Below the pieces are notes generated by a model. It had not been told where the DNA came from, ran no database searches, and worked only from the letters and a program-made list of their open reading frames with translations. From Scleromatobacter humisilvae (GTDB lineage Bacteria; Pseudomonadota; Gammaproteobacteria; Burkholderiales; Burkholderiaceae_C), in assembly GCF_023231945.1 (NCBI RefSeq), contig NZ_JAJLJH010000002.1, positions 1 through 64,000 on the forward strand: a DNA stretch of 64,000 nucleotides. Reading direction: 5' to 3'. Shown one piece after another: positions 8,174 through 16,599 of this stretch (positions are counted from its first letter, which is position 1; each line of letters opens with the position of its first letter). Position numbers and translations under genes: made by a program.

Positions 8174-8865
8174 GGCGCCAGCCTCCGCCACGCAGCGACG
8201 CAGGCCGCGCCGCCGAGGCCGGCCAGCATCCACAGCAGCGGCACGCGCAGCAGCGCGATGCAGCCGAACATCAGCGCCGCCAGCGCGTAGGCCGCGGGCG
8301 CCCCCAGCACGTTCTTGCGCAGCGCGGGCAACAGCTTCAGGCCGGTTGAGAAGATCAGTCCGGCCGCCACGGCGCCCATGCCACGCAGCGCGCCCGCGAC
8401 GATCGGATGCTGCGCGTAGTGCGCATAGAGCACCGTCAGCACGAGCACCACGCACCAGGGTGCGAGCAGCATGCCGCCGAGTGCCGCGAGCCCGCCGCGC
8501 AGGCCGAAGGCGCGGTCGCCGAACATCAGTGACAGGTTGACGACGTTGGGCCCGGGCAGCACCTGCGCGACGGCCAGCAGCTCGAGGAACTGCTCGCGCG
8601 TGAGCCAGCGTTCGCGCTCGACCAGCTCGCGCTGCGCGATCGGCAGCACGCCGCCGAAGCCCTGCATCGCGAGCCGCGTGAAGACGAGAAAGATCTCGCC
8701 GGGCGATCTCGGCGAGCGCGGCGAATCGTCGTCGAGGATCGAGTGCGGCGCGGCGTCGTCGACCGGCACGCCGGCCGTCGCCGACATCACGCTGGGCGCC
8801 TCGTCGGCCGCCGGCAGCCTGGCGGGCTCGGCGTCGGTGGCGATGGGGGTGTGGGACATCGGCAT
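8170..8865 (-). CDS. chrA: Chromate transporter, first half (short-chain ChrA type)
   Basis: The 231-residue protein is a CHR domain preceded by about 50 unusual, acidic, low-complexity residues (ADEAPSVMSATAGV, DDSPRSPRSPGE) that are likely disordered in the cytoplasm. The domain starts near residue 56 with EIFLVFTRLAMQGFGGVLP, then LLAVAQVLPGPNVVNLSLMFG with the PGP motif. It pairs with the downstream half gene through a 4-base overlap. The start may be 8865 (MPMSHTPI) or 8859 (MSHTPI). An AT-rich repeat at 8915-8935 lies just upstream and is the best candidate for its control element. Confidence 0.88.
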   Translation of the reverse strand: MPMSHTPIATDAEPARLPAADEAPSVMSATAGVPVDDAAPHSILDDDSPRSPRSPGEIFLVFTRLAMQGFGGVLPIAQRELVERERWLTREQFLELLAVAQVLPGPNVVNLSLMFGDRAFGLRGGLAALGGMLLAPWCVVLVLTVLYAHYAQHPIVAGALRGMGAVAAGLIFSTGLKLLPALRKNVLGAPAAYALAALMFGCIALLRVPLLWMLAGLGGAACVAAWRRLAP

Positions 8866-8914
8866 GGCCTCGAAAGCGATGCTCGAGCGTACTCCCGCCG
8901 CGCCGGCAAGGGAA

Positions 8915-8935
8915 GTCTTATGTCTTATATAAGAC
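8915..8935. promoter_or_regulatory. Three adjacent heptamers (two direct, one inverted): candidate operator of the chrA pair
   Basis: The sequence reads GTCTTAT (8915-8921), GTCTTAT (8922-8928), ATAAGAC (8929-8935). The last two form a perfect 14-bp palindrome and the first is an extra direct copy. It is a strikingly AT-rich island in very GC-rich DNA, 50 bases upstream of the first chrA half gene on the minus strand. The layout is typical for a dimeric repressor site overlapping a promoter; a GntR-type protein is a guess from the palindrome style only. Confidence 0.5.
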
Positions 8936-8975
8936 TAAAGCAATCGGACTTCGCGCGTCCGGCCGGCGGCGAGGC

Positions 8976-9983
8976 TCAGCGCAGGACCTTGAGGGCGTCC
9001 GGGTTGACGATGTTGGTCGGCGTGCCGTTGATGAAGTTGACGACGTTGTCGAACGCGGCGCCGAAGTACATCTCGTAGCTGCTCTGCTCGACGTAGCCGA
9101 TGTGCGGCGTGCAGACCGCGTTCTCCAGCCGCAGCAGCGGATGGCCGGCCAGGATGGGTTCGCTCTCGAACACGTCGACCGCCGCCATGCCCGGGCGGCC
9201 GCGGTTCAGCGCGGCGACCAGCGCGCTCTCTTCCAGCAGCTCGGCGCGCGAGGTGTTGACGAACAGCGCCGTCGGCTTCATCTGCAGCAGGTCGTTGAGC
9301 TTGATCAGGTGGCGCGTGCGCTCGCTGAGCCGCAGGTGCACGCTCAGCACGTCGGCCGAGGCGAACAGCTCCTCGCGCGACGCGACGGCGCGGTAGCCGT
9401 CGGCGCTGGCGCGCTCGCGCGACTCGTCCGAGCCCCAGACGGCCACCTCCATGCCGAAGGCCTTGCCGTAGCCGGCCACGAGCTTGCCGATCTTGCCGTA
9501 GCCCCAGATGCCCAGCGTCTTGCCGCGCAGCGTCATGCCGATGCCGAAGTTGGGCGGCATCGAGGCCGCCTTCAGGCCCGACTGCTGCCAGGCGCCGTGC
9601 TTGAGGTTGGCGATGTATTGCGGCAGCCGGCGCATCGAGGCCATGATCAGGGACCACGCGAGCTCGGCCGGCGCATAGGGCGAGCCGACGCCCTCGGCCA
9701 CGGCAATTCCCTGCTGCGTGCAGGCGTCGATGTCGATGTGCTCGCCGACCTTGCCCGTCTGGGCGATCAGGCGCAGCTTGGGCAGCTTCTCGAGCAACTG
9801 GCGCGGAAAGCGCGTGCGCTCGCGGATCAGCACCAGCACCTCGGCATCGCGCAGCCGCACCGACAGCTGGCCGATCCCCTTGACGGTATTGGTGAACACC
9901 TTGGCGTTCAGATCGCTGAGCTTGGAAGCGCACGGCAGCTTGCGCACCGCGTCCTGGTAGTCGTCGAGGATGATGATGTTCAC
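8976..9983 (-). CDS. D-2-hydroxyacid dehydrogenase family protein
   Basis: The 335-residue NAD(P)-dependent oxidoreductase belongs to the D-isomer 2-hydroxyacid dehydrogenase superfamily. The N-terminal substrate domain has LIAQTGKVGEHIDI. The Rossmann domain has LGIWGYGKIGKLVAGYG with the GxGxxG loop. Catalytic residues are visible as Arg in NTSRAELLEE, Glu in DVFESEP and His in CTPHIGYVE. The substrate cannot be told from sequence; phosphoglycerate-, glyoxylate- and lactate-type members look alike here. Start ATG at 9983 (MNIIILDDYQDAV). No gene partner: the chrA operator lies downstream and a divergent or terminator region upstream. Confidence 0.87.
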   Translation of the reverse strand: MNIIILDDYQDAVRKLPCASKLSDLNAKVFTNTVKGIGQLSVRLRDAEVLVLIRERTRFPRQLLEKLPKLRLIAQTGKVGEHIDIDACTQQGIAVAEGVGSPYAPAELAWSLIMASMRRLPQYIANLKHGAWQQSGLKAASMPPNFGIGMTLRGKTLGIWGYGKIGKLVAGYGKAFGMEVAVWGSDESRERASADGYRAVASREELFASADVLSVHLRLSERTRHLIKLNDLLQMKPTALFVNTSRAELLEESALVAALNRGRPGMAAVDVFESEPILAGHPLLRLENAVCTPHIGYVEQSSYEMYFGAAFDNVVNFINGTPTNIVNPDALKVLR

Positions 9984-10034
9984 GCGGCCGATTATGGCGC
10001 CTGCGGTGCGGCGACCCGTGTCGGAGGCGGCCGC

Positions 10035-10056
10035 AAAAAAGCCGCCCGTGGGCGGC
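10035..10056 (-). terminator. Intrinsic terminator after the 10078-10897 gene pair
   Basis: Read on the minus strand, a 7-bp GC stem (GCCGCCC with GGGCGGC, 2-base apparent loop that will open by one pair) is followed directly by six T. It lies 22 bases beyond the stop of the gene ending at 10078. Confidence 0.8.
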
Positions 10057-10077
10057 CGTGGCGCGATCGGGGGCCGC

Positions 10078-10479
10078 TCAGAAGCGCTGCGCGGACAGCA
10101 CGCCGACCTCGGCGCTGCCGAAGGCCTCGGGAAAGGTCCGGTCCAGCGTGCGGTAGAGCGCGGCGCGCATCGTGCGCGTGGCGACGTCGTCCTCGCGCAG
10201 CGTCGCCAGGAGCGGACCGCGCAGCAGCCACAGGTCGACCGGATCCTCGGCGGCGCGCACCTGCGCGCGCAGCCAGGCGCCCTTGCGGTGCTCGAGGTTC
10301 TCGACGGCGCGCATGAACAGCTGTTTCATCTCGACGAAGGCGCGGCGCGACTCGATGCGGGCCGATCGCGTGTCGGGCAGCGAGAGCTGCGCCGCGAACA
10401 TTGCCTCGTCGGCCTCGACGAGCAGCTGGGAGTCGAGCTCGGACAGGCCGAGCAGGTCGATGCGGGGGCTAGTTGACAT
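10078..10479 (-). CDS. Hypothetical protein, helical, second of a pair
   Basis: I do not recognise this 133-residue protein. Start ATG at 10479 (MSTSPRIDLLGLSELDSQ). It is predicted almost entirely helical and charged, with no signal peptide or membrane helix. It overlaps the end of the gene upstream by 11 bases, so the two are translated from one message that ends at the hairpin at 10035-10056. Its middle (RRAFVEMKQLFMRAVENLEHRKGAW) looks like an amphipathic helix suitable for oligomerisation. No catalytic motif is seen. Confidence 0.6.
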   Translation of the reverse strand: MSTSPRIDLLGLSELDSQLLVEADEAMFAAQLSLPDTRSARIESRRAFVEMKQLFMRAVENLEHRKGAWLRAQVRAAEDPVDLWLLRGPLLATLREDDVATRTMRAALYRTLDRTFPEAFGSAEVGVLSAQRF

Positions 10480-10897
10480 CGGCGATCTCCGGAGCGGGCG
10501 TGCTCGTGCGCTGGGCACGCGTGGGGAAATGCTGGTTGACGCGGGCGAGCCGGGCGTCGGCCTCGGGCTGGCCGACGCGGCGCGCGATGAGGGTGTAGAG
10601 CTCGGAGCGCAGGTGCCAGAGCTCGCGCAGCGAGCGCGCGTGCGTGGCGCGCTTGAGCAGGCCGTGGTGGTCGGACTCGGCCAGGCCGGCCATCGCCGCG
10701 ACGAACTCGCTGCGGGCCCGCTCCAGCGGCGTGCGCAGGGCCGGCACCACTTCCACGTTGCCGCCGACCAGCCAGCGCAGCGTGGCACTCCAGAGCGATT
10801 CGCTCTTGGGGATGACGTCCGGCGGGCACACGTTCATGCGAAGCGTCGTCGGCGCGGCAGGCTTGCGGTGGAGAAGGCGATGGAGGAGGGCGCTCAT
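10469..10897 (-). CDS. Hypothetical protein, helical, first of a pair
   Basis: Unrecognised 142-residue protein. I use the ATG at 10897 (MSALLHRLLHRKPAAP). An in-frame ATG at 10930 would add 11 residues, and neither has a clear ribosome-binding site. The body (LWSATLRWLVGGNVEVVPAL, then a long helical LRELWHLRSELYTLIARRVG) suggests a soluble alpha-helical fold. It contains LLKRATHARSLRELWHLR, reminiscent of short regulators, but there is no firm match. Only its coupling to the following hypothetical gene is clear. Confidence 0.55.
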   Translation of the reverse strand: MSALLHRLLHRKPAAPTTLRMNVCPPDVIPKSESLWSATLRWLVGGNVEVVPALRTPLERARSEFVAAMAGLAESDHHGLLKRATHARSLRELWHLRSELYTLIARRVGQPEADARLARVNQHFPTRAQRTSTPAPEIADVN

Positions 10898-10971
10898 GGT
10901 CTGGATTTCGGCGCGTCGTGGCCGAAACATGAGCTGATTGTTAGAAATTGCAGCTTTCGGTAAGCGCCGAT

Positions 10972-11019
10972 AAGGCCGGGTCTTCCCGACAGTTAAATGT
11001 CCCGGGAAGACCGGCCTTT
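10972..11019 (-). terminator. Long hairpin terminator after the btuF-like gene
   Basis: AAGGCCGG and TCTTCCCG (10972-10988) pair with CGGGAAGA and CCGGCCTT (11003-11018) around a one-base bulge, with an inner GACA/TGTC extension. The stem of about 17-20 pairs sits 20 bases beyond the stop of the btuF-like gene and closes the minus-strand operon. The T run is short on the minus strand (TT) and better on the plus strand (TTTCTT), so it may act in both directions. Confidence 0.75.
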
Positions 11020-11037
11020 CTTCTCCCGGCGGCGGGT

Positions 11038-11970
11038 TCAGCGCGTCGCGCTGGCGGCCTTGGCCGCGGGGAACACCACCGGCGGCAATCCCTGGCGGGC
11101 GCGGTCGACCGCCATGCACAGCTCGCGGGCGCCGTCGACGAAGCGCGGACCGCTGCGCGCGATCAGGTCGCCCTCGATGCTGGCGAACTCGCCGTGCTTC
11201 GTCGCGCTCACCTGCGCGAACTCGGCCCAGCGTCCCGGCTTGGCGGCCTCGCCCGGCGCGCCGCCGGTCAGCACTAGCTCGGGATCGCGCTGCACCGCCA
11301 CCTCCCAGCTGACCGTGGCGGTCAGCGTCGACAGTTCGCCGAACACGTTGCTGCCGCCGCACGCGCTGATGGCGCTCGCGATCAGGTGCTGGTTGCTGAG
11401 CGTCATCAGCGGCGCGTCCCACAGCTGGTAGAACACGCGCACCGGCCTGCGGCCGGCGTAGGCCGACTGCAGCGCTGCCCAGTCGTTGCTGATCGCCTGC
11501 GCGCGCGCCTGCGCCACGCCGTCGGTGCCGGCCAGCCGGCCGATGCTGCGCAAGGTGTCGGCCAGTCCGGCGACGCTGCGGATCTCGATCTCGTAGACCG
11601 GCACGCCCAGCGAGCGCAGCTTGGCCTTGGTGCGCTCGGCCGTGCCGCTGCCCCACACGAGGACCAGGTCGGGTCGGAGTTGCGCGAGCGCCTCGTAGTT
11701 GACGGCGAAGGCGTCGCTGATCACGGGCTTGGACCGGGCCTCGAGCGGGAAGTCGCTGAACTTGCCGACCGCCACCAGTTGCTCGCCGGCGCCGGCCGCG
11801 TACACCAGCTCGGTCAGGTGCGGCGCCAGCGCGACGATGCGGCGCGCGGGATGCGACAGCACGACCTCGTGGCCGGCGTCGTCGACGATGCGCAGCACCG
11901 CCTGATCAGCGGACGCCGTGGCGGCGGCGACCAGCAGGGCCGCGGCGAGCACGAGCGGTCGCAGGCTCAT
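11038..11970 (-). CDS. btuF: Periplasmic cobalamin/heme-type ABC substrate-binding protein (BtuF-like)
   Basis: The 310-residue protein begins with a signal peptide (MSLRPLVLAAALLVAAATASA, cleavage before DQAVLR). A helical-backbone metal-receptor fold follows: RIVALAPHLTELVYAAGAG, then RPDLVLVWGSGT and the cross-domain region. BtuF-type proteins capture vitamin B12 in the periplasm for BtuCD; heme and siderophore binders share the fold, so the ligand is not certain. No BtuC or BtuD gene is beside it. Start ATG at 11970 overlaps the nth stop (ATGA), making it the last gene of the minus-strand string. Confidence 0.8.
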   Translation of the reverse strand: MSLRPLVLAAALLVAAATASADQAVLRIVDDAGHEVVLSHPARRIVALAPHLTELVYAAGAGEQLVAVGKFSDFPLEARSKPVISDAFAVNYEALAQLRPDLVLVWGSGTAERTKAKLRSLGVPVYEIEIRSVAGLADTLRSIGRLAGTDGVAQARAQAISNDWAALQSAYAGRRPVRVFYQLWDAPLMTLSNQHLIASAISACGGSNVFGELSTLTATVSWEVAVQRDPELVLTGGAPGEAAKPGRWAEFAQVSATKHGEFASIEGDLIARSGPRFVDGARELCMAVDRARQGLPPVVFPAAKAASATR

Positions 11971-12671
11971 GGTTCGATTCCGGCGTCGCGCAGCGCGCGC
12001 GCGTCGGGCGCGGCCTGGCCCGGCTTCGGGCGCGCCGTCGCGGGCAGGGCCTTGTACCAGTCGCAGGCGGCCGTGACCGCGCACCTGCCGCACTGGGGCA
12101 TGCGCGCCAGGCAGACGTAGCGGCCGTGCAGGATCAGCCAGTGGTGCGCGTCGTCGAGGTACTTCTCCGGCACGCGCTCGAGCAGCTTCAGCTCCACCGC
12201 GAGCGGCGTCTTGCCGGGCGCGAGGCCCGTGCGGTTGGAGACGCGGAACACGTGCGTGTCCACCGCCAGCGTCGGCTCGCCGAAGGCCACGTTGAGGATG
12301 ACGTTGGCCGTCTTGCGGCCCACGCCCGGCAGCGCCTCGAGCGCCTCGCGATCGCGCGGCACCTCGCCGCCGTGCTTGTCGATGAGGATGCGGCAGGTCT
12401 CGAGCAGGTGCTTGGTCTTCGTGCGGTAGAGGCCGATGGTGCGCACGTGCGCCTCCACGCCTTCGGTGCCGAGCGCCAGCATGCGCTCGGGCGTCGGCGC
12501 CGCGACGAACAGCGTGCGCGTGGCCTTGTTGACGCCGACGTCGGTGGCCTGCGCCGACAGCAGCACCGCGATCAGCAGCTCGAACACGCTCGCGTAGTGC
12601 AGCTCCGAGGCGGGGTTCGGGTTCGCGGCCTGGAGCGTGGCGAAGAAGGTGTCGATGTCGGCGGGCGTCAT
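11967..12671 (-). CDS. nth: Endonuclease III (DNA glycosylase/AP lyase)
   Basis: A base-excision repair enzyme removing oxidised pyrimidines. The 234-residue protein has the helix-hairpin-helix LPGVGRKTANVILNVAFGEP with the catalytic Lys, and Asp in LAVDTHVFRV. A 4Fe-4S loop has spacing C-x6-C-x2-C-x5-C (CLARMPQCGRCAVTAACDW). The C-terminal 20 residues beyond the cluster are an extension. Start ATG at 12671 overlaps the EamA stop by 4 bases, and its own stop overlaps the btuF start. In E. coli nth is the last gene of the rsx operon; here a lone rsxB lies three genes upstream on the same strand. Confidence 0.96.
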   Translation of the reverse strand: MTPADIDTFFATLQAANPNPASELHYASVFELLIAVLLSAQATDVGVNKATRTLFVAAPTPERMLALGTEGVEAHVRTIGLYRTKTKHLLETCRILIDKHGGEVPRDREALEALPGVGRKTANVILNVAFGEPTLAVDTHVFRVSNRTGLAPGKTPLAVELKLLERVPEKYLDDAHHWLILHGRYVCLARMPQCGRCAVTAACDWYKALPATARPKPGQAAPDARALRDAGIEP

Positions 12672-13654
12672 GCGGGCTTGCGGTTGGAGTCGGCGAACCA
12701 TCGCCAGACGATGGGCTGCAATTGAACCATCAACACGCACGCGAGGATCAGCGCGCAGCCGAACAGGCCGGTCGCGCCGATGCGGTCGCCCATGAAGAGG
12801 GCGCCGGCGGCGGCCGAGAAGACGCTCTCCGACGACAGGACGATCGCCGAGTCGGCGGGGCGCGAGTGGCGCTGCGCCACCACCTGCAGCGTGAAGCCGA
12901 TGCCGACGGACAGCACGCCGGTGTAGACGATCGCGCCGAACGCCTGGCCCACGCCGTGCGCCGTGACGGGCTCGGTGGCGAGGCCGAGGACCAGCGCGAG
13001 CGCGCTGCACGCGATGAACTGCCCGCACGCGACCAGCATCGCGCCGTGCAGCTTGTTGGCCGCGCGGCCGACGAGCATCACGTGCACCGCCCACGGCAGG
13101 CTGCTGGCGATGATCCACCAGTCGCCGGTGCGGAAGTTGGCCAGGCTGCCGCCGCCCGTCAGCAGCCAGGAGCCCGCGACGCAGCCGGCCGCGGCGAGCC
13201 AGGTCGTCCAGTGGGGGAGGTGGCGCGACGCGATCCAGCCGAGCACCGGCACCAGCGGGATGTAGAGCGCGGTCAGGAAGCCGGCGTTGGTCACCGTTGT
13301 GGTCTGCATGCCGACCTGCTGCATCGCCGCGCCGAGGAACAGCAGCGTGCCGAGCCCGGCGATATGGACCAGGTCGCGTGGCCGCGGCTGCCGGTTGCGC
13401 GCCCGCAGCATGCGCCACTCGCGCCACGCGAACGGCGCCACCACCGCGGCGCCGAGCGCGAAGCGCAGGCCCGTGAACATCAGCGATCCGAGGCTTCTCA
13501 TCGCGAACGACTGCGCGACGAAGGCCGAGCCCCAGATGACCGCGACGAGCAGCAGCAGCGCATTCGAGCGCGCTCGCGTCAACGGCACGTGCGTCTGCGA
13601 AGGAAGGACGACGTCGTCGAAGGTCGAGGCGTCGGCCTGAACGGGTTGCGTCAT
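12668..13654 (-). CDS. EamA/DMT-family transporter
   Basis: The 328-residue inner-membrane protein has ten hydrophobic helices in two EamA repeats. The first opens with LLLLVAVIWGSAFVAQSFAM, the second with WWIIASSLPWAVHVMLVGRA. The segment SAIVLSSESVFSAAAGALFMGD is the conserved helix 9 region of drug/metabolite exporters. Substrate unknown; this family exports amino acids or small metabolites. Start ATG at 13654 overlaps the SGNH hydrolase stop (ATGA) and its stop overlaps the nth start. It appears to be an insertion into an otherwise repair and electron-transport gene string. Confidence 0.85.
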   Translation of the reverse strand: MTQPVQADASTFDDVVLPSQTHVPLTRARSNALLLLVAVIWGSAFVAQSFAMRSLGSLMFTGLRFALGAAVVAPFAWREWRMLRARNRQPRPRDLVHIAGLGTLLFLGAAMQQVGMQTTTVTNAGFLTALYIPLVPVLGWIASRHLPHWTTWLAAAGCVAGSWLLTGGGSLANFRTGDWWIIASSLPWAVHVMLVGRAANKLHGAMLVACGQFIACSALALVLGLATEPVTAHGVGQAFGAIVYTGVLSVGIGFTLQVVAQRHSRPADSAIVLSSESVFSAAAGALFMGDRIGATGLFGCALILACVLMVQLQPIVWRWFADSNRKPA

Positions 13655-14508
13655 GGAGACTCCGCCTTGTCTGCGAGGACCTTCGCGATGGCATCGGCCA
13701 CCGCCTGCGCGCCCGCACGGTTCGGATGGAACGGCGTGCCCGACGTCGGCGAGGCCCCGTTGATCCAGGGTTGCGCCGAGCAGGCGTCGTGGCCGACGCC
13801 GGGCGCGTGCATGTCGACGAAGATGGCGCCGGCCTGGTCGGCCGCGCGGCGCGTCGCCTCGTGCAGCCTTTCGCCGACCTGCCGCGACAGCACGGCCGCC
13901 TCGTCGGCGATCTCCAGCGCGCCGAACGGCCCGGTGGCGGGCACGACGGTCGGATAGCCGACGAGCGCGACGCGCGCGTTCGGTGCCCGCCGGCGCACCT
14001 CGTCGACGATGCGCACGAGATTCGCGGTCACCTGGCCGAAGTCCCGGGCATCGACGGGCAGGGCCGGTGTCGCGCGCCATCGAGCGATGAAGCCGGCCTT
14101 GCCTGCGGCCGCGAACAGGTCGCCGATGTAGCCGACGTCGTTGCCACCCGACGTGATCGTCACCAGGCGCGTGGCCGCCCCGACCGCATCGATCTGCGCC
14201 CCGAGAAAGGCCCGGCCGCCCTGCAGGATGTGCCGGGTGCTGGAGCCCGAGCAGGACATGTCGACCAGCGACAGCCCCAGCTGCCTGGCCAGCAGCGACG
14301 GATAGCCGTTGGCCGATCGCATGCACGCGATCGGACTGCCCGCCGGCCGCGGCCCGAGCCCGATGCCGGCCGCGAACGAGCTTCCGAGCGCGACGTACTC
14401 GCCTGTCGTGTCCGGCTTCCGGCGGCCCTGGACGAACAGCACGCCCGTCACGACGAGCGCGCCCAGTGCCGCGACGACCGATGCGGCCAGGAGGATCGCG
14501 CCGGTCAT
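13651..14508 (-). CDS. SGNH/GDSL hydrolase family protein, membrane-anchored
   Basis: The 285-residue protein has an N-terminal uncleaved or signal-anchor helix (AILLAASVVAALGALVVTGVLF). The catalytic domain follows: YVALGSSFAAGIG (block I nucleophile Ser), TSGGNDVGYIG (block III Asn) and TPFHPNRAGAQAVADA (block V His). The layout matches extracytoplasmic SGNH esterases; lipid or carbohydrate esters are possible substrates. The start ATG at 14508 is 16 bases after the rsxB stop and the stop overlaps the EamA gene, so it belongs to the same operon. Confidence 0.8.
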   Translation of the reverse strand: MTGAILLAASVVAALGALVVTGVLFVQGRRKPDTTGEYVALGSSFAAGIGLGPRPAGSPIACMRSANGYPSLLARQLGLSLVDMSCSGSSTRHILQGGRAFLGAQIDAVGAATRLVTITSGGNDVGYIGDLFAAAGKAGFIARWRATPALPVDARDFGQVTANLVRIVDEVRRRAPNARVALVGYPTVVPATGPFGALEIADEAAVLSRQVGERLHEATRRAADQAGAIFVDMHAPGVGHDACSAQPWINGASPTSGTPFHPNRAGAQAVADAIAKVLADKAESP

Positions 14509-14524
14509 CGGCGTCCCGCCAGCG

Positions 14525-15235
14525 TCATTGCGGCCGCGCCTTCGCGCGCACGCGGGCGCGGGCCAGCGCGGCGGCGATCGCGGCGCGCTTCGGGTCGTCG
14601 GCGGACTCGGACTCGGCCTCGACGGCGGCCGGTGCGGCCATCGCGCCGAGGCGCTCGTCGTGCTCGCGCGCGTCACGCGCGAGGCGCGCGTGCCGGCCGG
14701 CGTAGCGCGCGCGCGCCGCGTCCGCCTGCATGGGCGACCACGCGGCCCAGCCGGTGGCGCCGGCGCTGGCGTCCTCCAGCGCGATGCAGTCCATCGGGCA
14801 CACCGGCAGGCACAGCTCGCAGCCCGTGCAGTCGGCCTCGATGACCGCGTGCATGCGCTTGGGCGCGCCGACGATCGCGTCCACCGGACAGGCCTGGATG
14901 CACAGCGTGCAGCCGATGCAGGTGGCCTCCTCGATGTAGACGACGCGGCGCGGGCCCTCGTCGCCGAACGCGGGGTTCAGCGGCAGCTCGGGCCGGCCCA
15001 GCAGTCGCGCGAGCAGCCGGATGCCCTCGGCACCGCCGGGTGGGCACTGGTTGATCGGGGCCTCGCCGCCGGCGATCGCGTCGGCGTACGCGCGGCAATC
15101 GGGATAGCCGCAGCGCGTGCACTGCGTCTGCGGCAGCAGCGCGTCGATGCGTTCGGCAACCGCAGCGAATGGAAGCGACGCGACGCCTTCGGGAGGCGTC
15201 GCGGTCTGGCGAAAAGGCGGGACGGTGGGACTCAC
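14525..15235 (-). CDS. rsxB: RnfB/RsxB-type electron transport ferredoxin protein
   Basis: The 236-residue protein starts at GTG 15235 ([10 protein letters not shown]). Its N-terminal Fe-S region has [19 protein letters not shown] with a later Cys in NQCPPGG. Two 4Fe-4S ferredoxin motifs ([15 protein letters not shown] and [15 protein letters not shown]) follow. An Ala/Arg-rich tail of about 80 residues comes last. In full Rnf/Rsx complexes RnfB passes electrons to membrane partners and begins with a membrane helix. That helix is missing here, and none of rsxA, C, D, G or E is in the window. So this is a stand-alone, probably soluble ferredoxin, in the phaZ-to-btuF string. Confidence 0.82.
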   Translation of the reverse strand: MSPTVPPFRQTATPPEGVASLPFAAVAERIDALLPQTQCTRCGYPDCRAYADAIAGGEAPINQCPPGGAEGIRLLARLLGRPELPLNPAFGDEGPRRVVYIEEATCIGCTLCIQACPVDAIVGAPKRMHAVIEADCTGCELCLPVCPMDCIALEDASAGATGWAAWSPMQADAARARYAGRHARLARDAREHDERLGAMAAPAAVEAESESADDPKRAAIAAALARARVRAKARPQ

Positions 15236-15255
15236 CGTTGGGATTATCCCAGGGC

Positions 15256-16599
15256 TCAGGCCGTGGCCTTGGCGGTCTTGCGGGCCCGCGCCGGTGTCTT
15301 CTTCGCGGCAACCGCCGGGGCACGCGTCTTCTTCGCCGCCGCCGTCTTGCCGACGCGTTCGGTCTCGAAGCGCGAGATGAAGTTGCGCACCTGCGGGTAG
15401 ACGATGTCGCGCCAGCGGCGGCCCGAGAAGATGCCGTAGTGGCCGGCACCTTCCACGTCGTAGTGGAACTGGCGCTCCTTGGGCACGCCGGTGCACAGGC
15501 CGTGCGCGGCCTTGGTCTGGCCGGCGCCGGAGATGTCGTCCAGCTCGCCCTCGATCGTCAGCAGCGCCGTGGTCTTGATGTCCTGCGGGCGCACCAGGTG
15601 GCCGTCGACCTCCCAGGTGCCCTTGACCAGCGAGAAGTCCTGGAACACCGTCTTGATGGTGTCGAGGTAGTACTCGGCGGGCAGGTCCAGCACCGCGTTG
15701 TACTCGTCGTAGAACTTGCGGTGGGCGTCGGTGGAGTCGTCGTCGCCGCGCACCAGGTCGAGGAAGTAGTCGTAGTGGGCCGTGGCGTGGCGATCGGGGT
15801 TCATCGCGACGAAGCCGGTGTGCTGCAGGAAGCCCGGGTAGACCTCGCGGTTGGCGCCCGGGTAGTTCTGCGGCACGCGATGGATCACGTTGTTCTCGAA
15901 CCACTCGTAGCTGCGGTTCATCGCCAGGTTGTTCACCGCGGTGGGCGACTTGCGGGCGTCGATCGGGCCGCCCATCATCGTCATGCTCAGCGGCGTCGGC
16001 TTGCCCTCGCTGGCCAGCAGCGAGATGGCGGCGAGCACCGGCACGGTGGGCTGGCACACGGAGATCACGTGCACGTCCGGGCCGATCAGGCCGATGAACT
16101 CCTGCACGTACTTGATGTAGTCGTCGAGATGGAACGGGCCGGCCTCGACCGGCACCATGCGGGCATCGGTCCAGTCGGCGATCCAGACCTTGTGGTCCTG
16201 CAGCAGGCTCTTGACCGTGTCGCGCAGCAGCGTCGAGTGGTGGCCCGACAGCGGGGCGACCACCAGCACCGAGGGCTGCGCCTTCATCTTGTCGAGCGTG
16301 GCCGAGTCGTCGCTGAAGCGCTTGAAGCGGATCAGGCGGCAGAACGGCTTCTGCAGCGCGATCTGTTCCTGCACGGCGACGTCGACGCCGCCGCTGGTGA
16401 CCGAACGGATCTCGAACTCGGGCTTCTCGTAGTCCATGCCGAGGCGGTGCAGCAGCTCGAAGCCGGCCGACAGGCGCTGGGCGCCGGGCGTGTGCGTGAA
16501 CGGCGACAGCGGGTGCTTGTAGAGCTTGGCGGTGGCGGCGGCGAAATCGGCGAAGGGCGCCATGAGGGCGCGCTGGGCTTCGTACAGTTGGTAGAGCAT
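15256..16599 (-). CDS. phaZ: Intracellular polyhydroxyalkanoate depolymerase
   Basis: Mobilises stored poly-3-hydroxybutyrate granules. The 447-residue protein has the PhaZa-type alpha/beta-hydrolase domain. The nucleophile is Cys182 in [13 protein letters not shown], matching the known catalytic Cys near 183 of the Ralstonia enzyme. [10 protein letters not shown] and the final [17 protein letters not shown] contain the catalytic His. The last 30 residues (418-447) are an Ala/Lys/Arg/Pro tail, AAKKT-type, like histone H1-like or phasin tails, and are unusual for the enzyme. The ATG at 16599 ([13 protein letters not shown]) starts the minus-strand string; rsxB begins 20 bases after the stop. 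Confidence 0.93.
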   Translation of the reverse strand: MLYQLYEAQRALMAPFADFAAATAKLYKHPLSPFTHTPGAQRLSAGFELLHRLGMDYEKPEFEIRSVTSGGVDVAVQEQIALQKPFCRLIRFKRFSDDSATLDKMKAQPSVLVVAPLSGHHSTLLRDTVKSLLQDHKVWIADWTDARMVPVEAGPFHLDDYIKYVQEFIGLIGPDVHVISVCQPTVPVLAAISLLASEGKPTPLSMTMMGGPIDARKSPTAVNNLAMNRSYEWFENNVIHRVPQNYPGANREVYPGFLQHTGFVAMNPDRHATAHYDYFLDLVRGDDDSTDAHRKFYDEYNAVLDLPAEYYLDTIKTVFQDFSLVKGTWEVDGHLVRPQDIKTTALLTIEGELDDISGAGQTKAAHGLCTGVPKERQFHYDVEGAGHYGIFSGRRWRDIVYPQVRNFISRFETERVGKTAAAKKTRAPAVAAKKTPARARKTAKATA

